From Streptomyces sp. NBC_01232 (GTDB lineage: Bacteria > Actinomycetota > Actinomycetes > Streptomycetales > Streptomycetaceae): a stretch of DNA of 64,000 nt. Positions 1 through 9,786 of this stretch are shown in pieces. Positions within the stretch are counted from its first letter, which is position 1. Every line of letters starts with the position of its first letter. Position numbers and translations under genes: made by a program. The notes below the pieces were generated by a model, which saw only the letters and a program-made list of their open reading frames with translations, was not told the origin of the DNA and ran no database searches. The DNA is taken from contig NZ_CP108518.1 of assembly GCF_035989885.1 (NCBI RefSeq), positions 3,826,501 through 3,890,500 on the forward strand. Direction: 5' to 3'.

Positions 1-310
1 TCCCGGCCGCCCGGTCCACCGACACCAGGGCGTTCATGTGCCGGGTGAGGTCGAGGACCACGCCCGTCCCCGTGGCCTGGCCGGCGATGGAGGTCCCGCC
101 GCCCCGGGGGACGACCGGAACCCCGGCCGCGGCGCACACGGCGAGCGCGGCGGCCACGTCCTCGGCGTCGCGCGGGGCCACCACTCCCACCGGGACGCGG
201 CGGTAGTTGGAGGCGTCCATGGTGGTCAGGGCCCGTGCGGCGGCGCCGAAGTCGACTTCCCCGCGCAGGTTCTCCCGCAATGTCCGTTCGAGTTCACCGG
301 GTGACGTCAC
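1..310 (-). CDS. FAD-binding oxidoreductase, N-terminal part (runs off the window)
   Basis: Only the first 103 codons are in the window. They contain the start of a PCMH-type FAD-binding domain: a segment that opens with 'VGVVAPRDAEDVAAALAVC' followed by 'VVPRGGGTSIAGQATG', the glycine-rich pyrophosphate loop of GlcD/D-lactate dehydrogenase-like flavoproteins. The GTG start at 310 lies behind a GGGAGG ribosome site and is divergent from serC. In actinobacteria such N-termini usually belong either to roughly 450-residue glycolate/lactate dehydrogenases or to roughly 950-residue fusions with an Fe-S domain. Which one applies cannot be told from this fragment, and the substrate is unknown. Confidence 0.8.
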   Translation of the reverse strand, partial: MTSPGELERTLRENLRGEVDFGAAARALTTMDASNYRRVPVGVVAPRDAEDVAAALAVCAAAGVPVVPRGGGTSIAGQATGTGVVLDLTRHMNALVSVDRAAG

Positions 311-334
311 GACCCCACCCTCCCACCGGTGTGA

Positions 335-1513
<1,179 letters not shown>

Positions 1514-1533
1514 CCACCACCCGTCCGGTATGA

Positions 1534-1572
1534 CCTGAGCCCCCGGTGACCTGCGTTCGCCGGGGGCTCAGG
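1534..1572 (+). terminator. Hairpin terminator after serC
   Basis: Perfect 13-bp inverted repeat (cctgagcccccgg / ccgggggctcagg) with a 13-nt loop, starting 21 bp after the serC stop codon. No U tract follows, which is usual in GC-rich actinobacteria. Confidence 0.8.
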
Positions 1573-1710
1573 CGTTTTCCGGGCGCCGCCCCGGCCCGAC
1601 CGGCTCCGGAAGCCGGCGTCGTCGTGTTCGCGCACCTCACGGCCACGGCGTGGGGGGTCTCCCGCACGCGGTACCTTCAGGGTCCGGCGGCGAATCCTGG
1701 AGGCAGCGGC

Positions 1711-4700
1711 GTGAGCGTGCGAGTGACGGCGGCCCAGAGCGGTGTGGACCCCTTCGGCACGGCCCGGTTGCGGCGCGGGGTGCTCGACGCGTGGGGTGCG
1801 GGCCCGGCCCGGTTCCGCGAGGACGCCAACGCCGAGGAGGACCTCGCGCTCGGCGGCTACCGCGACCGGCTCGTCGTGGAGCTGGCGCAGAACGCCGCCG
1901 ACGCCGCGGCCCGTGCCAAGGTGCCCGGCCGGCTGCGCCTGACCCTGCACGGGAGCGAGGGCGGGCACGCACTGCTCGCCGTCGCCAACACCGGTGCCCC
2001 GCTGGACGCGACGGGCGTGGAGTCGCTGAGCACCCTGCGCGCCTCCGCCAAGCGCGAGCCCTCCGGGGACAGCGTCGGCCGCTTCGGCGTCGGCTTCGCG
2101 GCCGTACTGGCCGTCTCCGACGAACCCGCGGTGCTCGGCCGCCACGGCGGCGTCCGCTGGTCCCTCGCCGAGGCCCGCGAGCTGGCCCGGGACGCCTCCG
2201 TCGGCAGCCCCGGCCTCGGCGACGAACTGCGCCGCCGCGACGGGCACGTCCCGCTGCTGCGCCTCCCGCTGCCCGCCGAGGGCACCGCCCCCGAGGGCTA
2301 CGACACCGTCGTGGTCCTCCCGCTGCGCGACGCCGCCGCCGAGGACCTGGTGGAGCGGCTGCTGGCGGGCATCGACGACGCCCTGCTGCTCACCCTCCCC
2401 GGCCTGTGCGAGATCGTCGTCGAGACACCGGCGACCAGTACGTCCGGCGGCACGCGCACACTGCTGCGCCGCGACGAGGGCGCGTACACCGTCATCGAGG
2501 ACACCACGGGCTCCGGCACGGTCACCCACCGCTGGCGCACCGTCCGCCACGGCGGCCCCATCGAGCGGGCGCTGCTCGCCGACCGGCCCGTCGAGGAGCG
2601 GCTGCGGCCCGCCTGGGCGGTGTCCTGGTCGGTGCCTGTCGACGCCGACGGCGCCCCGGTACACCCCGCCACGGCCCCCGTCGTGCACGCGCCGACCCCC
2701 ACCGACGAGCCGCTGGGCATCCCGGCGCTGTTCATCGCGACCCTGCCGCTGGACACCACCCGCCGGCACCCCGCGCCGGGCCCGCTGACCGACTTCCTCG
2801 TGGAGCGCGCGGCCGACGCGTACGCCGAACTGCTCGGCTCCTGGGACCCGGTGAGCACCGCCCTCGTGGACCTGGTGCCCGGCCCGCTCGGCAAGGGCGA
2901 GCTGGACGGGGCCCTGCGCGCCGCCGTCCTGCAGCGCCTCCCCCGTACGTCCTTCCTCGCACCGGCCGCGCCGCCCGAGCACGCGGAGGAGCGCAATGCC
3001 CTGCGCCCCTTCGAGGCCGAGGTGGTGGAGGGCGCGGGCGCCGACACCGTACGCGTGCTCGCCGAGGTCCTGCCGACCCTGCTGCCGGCGGGCCTGGAGC
3101 GCCGCCCCGAGCTGCGCACCCTGGGCGTCGGCCGGCTGCCGCTGGGCGACGCCATCGAGCGGATCGCGGGCATCGAGCGGACCCCCGACTGGTGGCACCG
3201 GCTCTACGACAGCCTCGCCGGGGTGGACCCCGACCGGCTGTCCGGGCTGCCCGTGCCGCTCGCCGACGGCCGTACCGCGATCGGCCCCCGGCACATCCTG
3301 CTGCCCGGCGCGGACACGCCCGCGGGCCTGGCCCGGCTGGGGCTGAAGGTGGCCCACCCGGACGCGGCGCACCCGCTGCTGGAGAAGCTCGGAGCCCTCC
3401 CGGCCACGGCGCGGGCGGTCCTGACGACCCCGCAGGTGCGGGCCGCCGTCGCCGCCTCCCTCGACGCGGGGGAGATCTGGGACGAGGACGCGGACACCCT
3501 GGACGCCGACGAGCTGGCCGAGGTGGTCCTGGGGCTGGTCCGGGACGCCGACCTGGCGCCGGGCGACGAACCGTGGCTCGGGGCGCTGGCCCTGCCGGAC
3601 GAGGACGGGGAACTGGTTCCGGCGGGCGAACTCCTGCTGCCGGGGAGCCCGCTGGCCTCCGTGATCCGCGAGGACGAGGTCCCGTACGTGGACGCGGACC
3701 TGGCCGAGCGGTGGGGCGCCGGCCCGCTCACCGCGTGCGGGGTGCTCGCCGCCTTCCAGCTGGTCCGCGCCGCCGACGTGGTCCTGGACCCGGACGAACT
3801 GGAGCCGCGCGAGGGGGACTTCGCCGAGCCCGACGACGCGGGGCTGCTGGACGCGGTGGACGTGTGGTGCGAGGACCTCCTGGACCAGCTGCCGGACACC
3901 CCGGTCCCGCCGGTGGCGACCGAGCTGATCGCCGTTCGGGACCTCGACCTGGTCGACGACGACTGCTGGCCGCAGGCCCTGGCCATGCTCGCGCAGCCGC
4001 CGCTGCGCGACGCGCTGACCCAGCCCGTACGGATCCTGCTGCCGGACGGCACCACGCAGTCCGTGCGCCCGTACACCGCGTGGTGGCTGCGCGACCACCC
4101 CGTGCTCGACGGCCGCCGCCCGGCGGGCCTGCGCGCGGCGGGCGGCGACCCGCTGCTGGAGGGCCTGTACACCTCGGCGGACGCCACGGGCTTCGAGGAC
4201 GAGCAGGTCCTGCGGGCACTCGGCGTACGGACCACCGTGGCGGCCCTGCTGGACGAGCCCGGCGGCGCGGCCGAGCTGCTGGCCCGGCTCGCCGACCCGG
4301 AGCGCGAGGTCACCGGCCGCCAGCTGTACGGCCTGTACGGCGCGCTGGCCGATCTGGACCCCGAGCAGGTCACCCTGCCGGACGAGCTGCGCGCGGTGGT
4401 GGACGGCGAGGTCCTCGTGGTCGACGCGGCCGAAGCGGTGATCGCGGACGCCCCGGACCTGCTGCCCCTCACGGACGGGCTGCCGCTGCTGCCGGTCACC
4501 CCGTCGCGCGCGGCGGACCTCGCGGAGCTGCTCCAGGTCCGCCGCCTCTCGGAGACGGTCCCGGCGGAGGTGACCACGCCCGGCGAGGAGCACGAGGTCC
4601 CGGAGTCGGTGCTCCTGCTGCTGGGTCCGTCCACCCCGGCGACGTACATCGAGCACGAGGAACTGGTCGCGGGCGGCACGGAGCTCGACTGGCGCCGCAC

Positions 4701-4854
4701 CCCCGACGGCACGCTCCACGCGTCCACCCTGGAGGGCGTGGCGGCCGGCCTGGCCTGGTCGGCGGGCCAGTGGCCCCGCCGCTTCGAGGTGGCCGCCCTC
4801 CTGGAGGACCCGTCCCGCACGGCAGAACTGGCCCGGGACCGCTGGTTCGACTAG
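1711..4854 (+). CDS. Large sacsin-like protein with N-terminal GHKL/HATPase domain
   Basis: A 1047-residue cytosolic protein. Residues about 30-160 look like an Hsp90/sacsin-type GHKL ATP-binding fold: the N-box-like 'VVELAQNAADAA', then 'LLAVANTGAPLD', and the lid segment 'GRFGVGFAAVLAVSD'. The remaining ~850 residues are leucine-, aspartate- and proline-rich and show no domain I can name. The GTG at 1711 is chosen because a TGGAGG site lies 8 nt upstream; an in-frame extension back to 1546 has no ribosome site. Family members are known in actinobacteria as 'sacsin N-terminal ATP-binding-like domain' proteins of unknown role. Chaperone or antiviral roles are guesses. A strong bidirectional hairpin follows directly. 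Confidence 0.8.
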   Translation: MSVRVTAAQSGVDPFGTARLRRGVLDAWGAGPARFREDANAEEDLALGGYRDRLVVELAQNAADAAARAKVPGRLRLTLHGSEGGHALLAVANTGAPLDATGVESLSTLRASAKREPSGDSVGRFGVGFAAVLAVSDEPAVLGRHGGVRWSLAEARELARDASVGSPGLGDELRRRDGHVPLLRLPLPAEGTAPEGYDTVVVLPLRDAAAEDLVERLLAGIDDALLLTLPGLCEIVVETPATSTSGGTRTLLRRDEGAYTVIEDTTGSGTVTHRWRTVRHGGPIERALLADRPVEERLRPAWAVSWSVPVDADGAPVHPATAPVVHAPTPTDEPLGIPALFIATLPLDTTRRHPAPGPLTDFLVERAADAYAELLGSWDPVSTALVDLVPGPLGKGELDGALRAAVLQRLPRTSFLAPAAPPEHAEERNALRPFEAEVVEGAGADTVRVLAEVLPTLLPAGLERRPELRTLGVGRLPLGDAIERIAGIERTPDWWHRLYDSLAGVDPDRLSGLPVPLADGRTAIGPRHILLPGADTPAGLARLGLKVAHPDAAHPLLEKLGALPATARAVLTTPQVRAAVAASLDAGEIWDEDADTLDADELAEVVLGLVRDADLAPGDEPWLGALALPDEDGELVPAGELLLPGSPLASVIREDEVPYVDADLAERWGAGPLTACGVLAAFQLVRAADVVLDPDELEPREGDFAEPDDAGLLDAVDVWCEDLLDQLPDTPVPPVATELIAVRDLDLVDDDCWPQALAMLAQPPLRDALTQPVRILLPDGTTQSVRPYTAWWLRDHPVLDGRRPAGLRAAGGDPLLEGLYTSADATGFEDEQVLRALGVRTTVAALLDEPGGAAELLARLADPEREVTGRQLYGLYGALADLDPEQVTLPDELRAVVDGEVLVVDAAEAVIADAPDLLPLTDGLPLLPVTPSRAADLAELLQVRRLSETVPAEVTTPGEEHEVPESVLLLLGPSTPATYIEHEELVAGGTELDWRRTPDGTLHASTLEGVAAGLAWSAGQWPRRFEVAALLEDPSRTAELARDRWFD

Positions 4855-4860
4855 AAGCTC

Positions 4861-4888
4861 CGGCGGGCCCGGTCGTCCGGGCCCGCCG
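4861..4888. terminator. Bidirectional terminator between convergent genes
   Basis: Perfect 12-bp stem (cggcgggcccgg / ccgggcccgccg) with a TCGT tetraloop, located between the stop codons of the sacsin-like gene and the VCBS gene, so it can serve both strands. Confidence 0.85.
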
Positions 4889-4893
4889 TCCGG

Positions 4894-6564
4894 CTACACG
4901 GCGGGGCCGAAGCCGGTGACCGTCGGGTGCGGGGCGGTCGTGCCCGTGCCCGGGAGGACCGTGACCCTGCCGGTGGCGTCCGCGGACCACAGGTCCGGCA
5001 GGCCGTCACCCGTGAGGTCGCCGTCGGAGCCGAGGCGCGGATGCGCCGCCGGCGTCAGGGTCGACAGGACCGGCCCGGCTGCCGGGTTCGCGAAGGCGGA
5101 GAAGTCCGGTGCGTCCGCGGTGCCCTGGACCGAGAAGGCGCGGAGCGCGCCGTCGGCCCGGGAGCGGGCCCACAGGGTCGGGAAGTCCGTCCCCTGCGCC
5201 CGGCCCGGCGTGAGCAGGTCGTAGCCCGCCCAGTCGGTGTTGTTGCCGGAGAGGAGGGTGGCCGACCGCAGTCGGACACCGCCCAGCTTCGCGAGCCACA
5301 GCCGCCCGTTCTCGACGAACAGCAGGGAGCTGCGGGGCAGGAAGCCGTCGACCGCGCTGTCGCCGGTGGGCGATCCGTACGCGGCGATCTGCGTGACCTT
5401 CGACCAGTCGGTGCCGAAGCCGTGCTGCGCGCAGTCGATGGCCGAACCGGCGGTGTCCAGGCACCTGGTGGGCTTGTCCACGGCCGTCGGGGCCTGGTCC
5501 GTGAAGCGGCCCGCCCCGTCGTTGTCGAATCCGTAGACGTTGCTCTCGCCCGGGGCGTGGGCCAGCAGGTCGTCGACCGCTCGCTGACCGAGGGAGCCCC
5601 GGTGGGTGTACTGGACGCCGGCCCAGCTCTCGCCGTCGCCCGGGGCGGCCAGGCGATTGGCGTTCGCGGGGTCCAGCGGGTTCGCGCCCCACCGGCGGAG
5701 GTTGCCCGCGGCGTCGGGGACGAGGACGTCCGGCTTTCCGTCGGCGTCGATGTCCCCGAAGGCGGCGGGCTTGGTGGTGGGCTGCGCGTAGTAGTCCGCC
5801 TGCGCGCGGCCGAGGTTGCCCGCATTGTCCATCGTCTGCAGGTAGACGGACTGGCTGCCCCAGGTGGCGGGCTTGACCTTGATGTCGGCCGAGCCGTCCG
5901 TCAGCCGCACCACGCGGGAGTCGGTCGCCTCGTCCGCGCAGCTCCAGCCGACCGTGAAGACGGGGCTCGTCTGCCAGCGGGCGCAGGCGATTCCCGAGCC
6001 GTCATCGGTGCCCTTCAGGGTGAAGGTGGCCTCCTCGCCGACCTTCTTGGGGGTGTCGTCCGTGGTGACCTCGGCGGTCGGCTGGGTCCGGTCCACGCGG
6101 AAGTAGCACCAGGCCGTGTACGGGCTGGTCAGCTTCCCGTCGGTGGCGCGGGCCCGCCATGCGTACTGGCCGCCGTCCTTCACCAGGTCGCGGGAGAAGG
6201 TCGTATCGGCCTCGGGGAGGGTGGACCAGACGGCCGGGATATCGGTGCGCCCGCCCCCGTACGAGGTGTCCCAGAGCTGGAACGTCGTCTGCAACCGGGC
6301 ACCGGACGCCGAGGTGGCGGTGGCCTTGGTGGTGATGACATCGCTCAGGCCGATCCAGCCGGCTCCGGATCCGGAGTGGGGGTCGGTGTAGCAGTCGGAG
6401 TACTGGGCCTCTCCGGCGTAACCGGGGACCGGGCTGGTGCGGGGCGCGGTGACCTTGGGCGTCGCCGGGTCGGCGGCGGCCGCGGCCGGCGCCGCGACGG
6501 CCAGGCCGAGCGCCAGCGACAGGGCCACCGCGGGCAGGGCGCGTAAGGGTGCCATGGGCGTCAT
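4894..6564 (-). CDS. Secreted VCBS/FG-GAP repeat protein
   Basis: A 556-residue exported protein. Residues 1-31 are a Sec signal peptide (hydrophobic 'ALSLALGLAVAAPAAAAA'). A middle region to about residue 260 resembles Ig-like or fibronectin-like modules with paired cysteines ('YSDCYTD', 'TAWCYF', 'IACARW', 'GWSCAD'). The C-terminal half carries Ca-binding FG-GAP/VCBS motifs such as 'GDIDADGKPDVLVPDAAG' and 'GDLTGDGLPDLWSADATG'. Such proteins are probably cell-surface or extracellular beta-propellers; no enzyme motif is visible. Two ATG codons lie at 6564 and 6555, and the choice does not affect the signal peptide. Confidence 0.8.
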   Translation of the reverse strand: MTPMAPLRALPAVALSLALGLAVAAPAAAAADPATPKVTAPRTSPVPGYAGEAQYSDCYTDPHSGSGAGWIGLSDVITTKATATSASGARLQTTFQLWDTSYGGGRTDIPAVWSTLPEADTTFSRDLVKDGGQYAWRARATDGKLTSPYTAWCYFRVDRTQPTAEVTTDDTPKKVGEEATFTLKGTDDGSGIACARWQTSPVFTVGWSCADEATDSRVVRLTDGSADIKVKPATWGSQSVYLQTMDNAGNLGRAQADYYAQPTTKPAAFGDIDADGKPDVLVPDAAGNLRRWGANPLDPANANRLAAPGDGESWAGVQYTHRGSLGQRAVDDLLAHAPGESNVYGFDNDGAGRFTDQAPTAVDKPTRCLDTAGSAIDCAQHGFGTDWSKVTQIAAYGSPTGDSAVDGFLPRSSLLFVENGRLWLAKLGGVRLRSATLLSGNNTDWAGYDLLTPGRAQGTDFPTLWARSRADGALRAFSVQGTADAPDFSAFANPAAGPVLSTLTPAAHPRLGSDGDLTGDGLPDLWSADATGRVTVLPGTGTTAPHPTVTGFGPAV

Positions 6565-6697
6565 GTGTACGGGATCCCCCTGGGACTAACACTGCTGACC
6601 GATTCGATCATTTGCAGTGTTGCCGAAAGGGTCGGCAGATCGCACTGACATTTGATGGAGCGGGCGCCCAAGCCGGGCCGAGGGGCCGCCCGCTGCC

Positions 6698-9163
6698 CTA
6701 CGCCGGGAATTTGCGGTCGACCCACCTGAAGGTGAACTCGATCAGGAACGCGGCGCCCACCGCGACGCCCACCGCAATCCACGGCACCGTCACGCCCACC
6801 AGCTTGAGCTGGAAGAAGTCCTGCAGCCAGGGCACGACGAGGACGATCAGGAACGCCCCGCCCATCGCGCCGACGAGAGCCACCCGCCACCACGTGTACG
6901 GCCGGGCGATGATCGCCAGTACCCACATGGAGGTCAGGAACAGGGTCAGTGTGGCCGCGCTGGACTCGGCCTCGAGGGCGCCCTGGCCCGTGTAGTGGTG
7001 GCGGGCGATCAGGTACGACACGAAGGTGGCGACGGCCGCGATGACGCCGCCGGGGATCGCGTACCTCATGACCCGCTTCACGAAGTGCGGTTTCGCGCGT
7101 TCCTTGTTCGGGGCCAGGGCCAGGAAGAACGCCGGGATGCCGATGGTGAGGGTGGACAGCAGCGTCAGGTGGCGCGGCAGGAACGGGTACTCGACCTGGG
7201 AGCAGACCACCAGGATGGCCAGCAGCACCGAATAGACCGTCTTGGTGAGGAAGAGCGTGGCCACGCGGGTGATGTTGCCGATGACCCGGCGGCCTTCGGC
7301 GACCACCGAGGGCAGCGTCGAGAAGCTGTTGTTGAGGAGGACGATCTGGGCCACCGCCTTCGTCGCCTCCGAGCCGGAGCCCATGCTCACGCCGATGTCC
7401 GCGTCCTTGAGGGCGAGCACGTCGTTGACGCCGTCGCCCGTCATGGCGACCGTGTGGCCCTTGGACTGGAGGGCGCCGACCATGTCCCGCTTCTGCTGCG
7501 GGCTCACGCGTCCGAAGACGGAGTTCTCGTCGAGGACCTCGGCCATCTCGGCCCGGTCGGTGGGCAGCCCCCGGGCGTCCACGGTGTTCTCGGCGCCCGG
7601 CAGCCCCAGCTTGCCGGCGACCGCGCCGACGGAGACCGCGTTGTCGCCGGAGATGACCTTCGCCTTGACGTCCTGGTCCTCGAAGTAGCGCAGGGTGTCG
7701 GCGGCGTCGGGGCGCAGCCGCTGCTCCAGGACGACGAGGGCGGTCGGCCGTACGCCGCTGGCGACGGCCGCGTCGTCGAGTTCGCGGGCGGAGCGGGCCA
7801 GCAGGAGGACCCGCAGTCCCTGTTCGTTGAGGTCGTTGATCTCGTCGAGGGCCGGGTCCCCGGCGGGGAGCAGCACGTCGGGGGCGCCCAGCAGCCAGGT
7901 GTTGTTCTCTCCGTCGCCCTCGCTGAAGCTGGCGCCGCTGTACTTGCGGGCGGAGGAGAACGGCAGGGACTCGGTGCAGCGCCAGGCCGCGCTGTCGGGG
8001 TAGGCGTCGATGATCGCCTGAAGGCTGGCGTTGGGCCGGGGGTCGGACTCGCCGAGGGCGCCGAGCACCTTCTTGACGTACGAGGCCTCCGCGCCGCCGA
8101 GCGGGCGGAGCTCGGTGACGTCCATGCCGCCCTCGGTGAGGGTGCCGGTCTTGTCGAGGCAGACCACGTCGACGCGGGCGAGGCCTTCGATGGCGGGCAG
8201 TTCCTGGACCAGGCACTGTTGGCGGCCGAGCCGGATGACGCCGATCGCGAAGGCCACGGAGGTCAGCAGGACGAGCCCCTCGGGGATCATCGGGACGATG
8301 CCGCCGACGGTGCGGGCGATGGAGTCCTTGAGGTTGTTGTCCTTGACGAGCAGCTGGCTGATGATCAGGCCGATCGAGGTCGGGATCATCATCCAGGTGA
8401 CGTATTTGAGGATGGTGGAGATGCCGGAGCGCAGCTCGGAGTGGACGAGCGTGAAGCGGGAGGCCTCTTCGGCCAGCTGGGCCGCGTAGGCCTCGCGGCC
8501 GACCTTGGTGGCGGTGAAGGCGCCGCCGCCGGCGACGACGAAGGACCCGGACATGACCAGGTCGCCGGGCTTCTTCAGGACGGGGTCGGCCTCGCCGGTG
8601 AGCAGGGACTCGTCGATCTCCAGGCCGTCGGCCTCGCCGACGGCCCCGTCGACGACGACCTTGTCGCCGGGGCCGAGTTCGATGACGTCTCCGAGGACGA
8701 TCTCGGAGGTGGAGATCTCGGCGGTGCGGCCGTCGCGGCGGACGCTGGGTTTTGTCTCGCCGATGACGGCGAGGCCGTCGAGGGTCTTCTTGGCGCGCAG
8801 CTCCTGGATGATGCCGATGCCGGTGTTCGCGACGATCACGAAGCCGAAGAGGCTGTCCTGGATCGGTGCGACGATCAGCATGATCACCCAGAGCACGCCG
8901 ATGATCGCGTTGAACCGGGTGAAGACGTTGGCGCGGACGATGTCGGTGGTGGAGCGGCTGCTCCGGACGGGAACGTCATTGACCTCGCCCCGCGCGACAC
9001 GCTCGGCGACCTCGGCGGTGCTGAGCCCGGCCGGCTTGAAGCGGGGTGCGGGCGGTCGCACCGGGTGTACGGGGTCCAGCTCCGCTCCCGCGTCGATGGC
9101 GGGGGCGGCCGTCCCGCCACCCGGCTCCGGTCCCTCGGATTCGGTTCCAGCCCGCTGCGTCAT
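6698..9163 (-). CDS. ctpE: P-type ATPase of the CtpE family (probable Ca2+ transporter)
   Basis: An 821-residue membrane ATPase. It has the actuator-domain 'LTGEADPV', the phosphorylation site 'CLDKTGTLTEGGMD' (Asp near residue 338), 'MIPEGL' in the M4 helix, and the hinge 'GDGVNDVLALKDADIGVSMG'. There are about ten transmembrane helices, with the last six near the C-terminus. The combination 'DIVRANVFTRFNAIIGVL', 'QELPAIEGLARVDVVC' and the absence of N-terminal heavy-metal domains closely match mycobacterial CtpE, which is known for calcium uptake. The N-terminal ~45 residues are a low-complexity cytosolic tail. The ion specificity here is inferred from the family only. Confidence 0.85.
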   Translation of the reverse strand: MTQRAGTESEGPEPGGGTAAPAIDAGAELDPVHPVRPPAPRFKPAGLSTAEVAERVARGEVNDVPVRSSRSTTDIVRANVFTRFNAIIGVLWVIMLIVAPIQDSLFGFVIVANTGIGIIQELRAKKTLDGLAVIGETKPSVRRDGRTAEISTSEIVLGDVIELGPGDKVVVDGAVGEADGLEIDESLLTGEADPVLKKPGDLVMSGSFVVAGGGAFTATKVGREAYAAQLAEEASRFTLVHSELRSGISTILKYVTWMMIPTSIGLIISQLLVKDNNLKDSIARTVGGIVPMIPEGLVLLTSVAFAIGVIRLGRQQCLVQELPAIEGLARVDVVCLDKTGTLTEGGMDVTELRPLGGAEASYVKKVLGALGESDPRPNASLQAIIDAYPDSAAWRCTESLPFSSARKYSGASFSEGDGENNTWLLGAPDVLLPAGDPALDEINDLNEQGLRVLLLARSARELDDAAVASGVRPTALVVLEQRLRPDAADTLRYFEDQDVKAKVISGDNAVSVGAVAGKLGLPGAENTVDARGLPTDRAEMAEVLDENSVFGRVSPQQKRDMVGALQSKGHTVAMTGDGVNDVLALKDADIGVSMGSGSEATKAVAQIVLLNNSFSTLPSVVAEGRRVIGNITRVATLFLTKTVYSVLLAILVVCSQVEYPFLPRHLTLLSTLTIGIPAFFLALAPNKERAKPHFVKRVMRYAIPGGVIAAVATFVSYLIARHHYTGQGALEAESSAATLTLFLTSMWVLAIIARPYTWWRVALVGAMGGAFLIVLVVPWLQDFFQLKLVGVTVPWIAVGVAVGAAFLIEFTFRWVDRKFPA

Positions 9164-9286
9164 GCCTTCGACGTTAAGCGGGCTCGTGACGCTTCACCCG
9201 CCGAGAAGTCCGAAGATCCGACTTCAGGATGACCCGAATCGTCCCTCGGTAGCGCCATGGGACGGGGACACTCAGGGATGTCCCCG

Positions 9287-9658
9287 CTAGACCTGCGGGC
9301 CCGGCCGCCCGTCCCGCCCGGCCTGCCCGTCCTGCCCGTCCTGCCCGGCCTGCCCGTCCTGCCCGGCCTGTCCGGCCTGTCCGGCAGCCTCCGCCTCGGC
9401 CTCGGCCGCCCGCTCGGCGGCATGGCGCTTGAGGGCAGCGTCCCGCCCCCGCACGTACCAGATGCCGATCAGGCCGAGGAATCCGCCGGCCGCGCAGGTC
9501 CAGACCCACCACAGCTGACCCCGGTCGGCGAACCACCCGTAGAAGGGCAGCTGGACGAGGAAGAGGGCGAACCACAGGATCGTGCCACCTGTGACGGTGG
9601 CGACGACAGGGCCCTCAAGGGGCTCGGGCGCCTCGTGCTTCGCAGTCCATTTCGCCAT
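9287..9658 (-). CDS. DUF2530 small membrane protein with collagen-like tail
   Basis: A 123-residue protein with two transmembrane helices (about residues 21-42 'VATVTGGTILWFALFLVQL' and 50-70 'LWWVWTCAAGGFLGLIGIWY'), matching the DUF2530 family. Function unknown. The C-terminus after residue ~85 is an Ala/Glu stretch followed by 'GQAGQDGQAGQDGQDGQAG' repeats encoded by a short tandem DNA repeat. This tail is probably variable between strains and does not belong to the conserved domain. Confidence 0.75.
   Translation of the reverse strand: MAKWTAKHEAPEPLEGPVVATVTGGTILWFALFLVQLPFYGWFADRGQLWWVWTCAAGGFLGLIGIWYVRGRDAALKRHAAERAAEAEAEAAGQAGQAGQDGQAGQDGQDGQAGRDGRPGPQV
9312..9386. repeat. Short tandem repeat inside the DUF2530 gene
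   Basis: Degenerate 9-bp units of the type gcctgcccg / tcctgcccg repeated about eight times, in frame, giving the Gly-Gln-Ala/Asp tail of the antisense-encoded protein. Length changes in multiples of 9 bp would keep the frame. Confidence 0.7.
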
Positions 9659-9786
9659 GCGGCAAGTCTAGGCGGCGCGAAACGCCATCTACGCGCGGAG
9701 ATGGACGCCCTTTCGTTCATGTGTTCATACTGAAACGGTGTGGGCGCGGCCCATTTTATTCGTATGAATCACCCAATGAGGACCGT

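Noticed and set aside
1546..1710. Upstream in-frame extension of the sacsin-like gene
   Set aside because: No ribosome site, and it begins inside the serC terminator; the GTG at 1711 has TGGAGG.
9721..9786. Upstream in-frame extension of the NCS2 permease
   Set aside because: Extra 22 residues are not conserved-looking and the ATG at 9787 has a better ribosome site.
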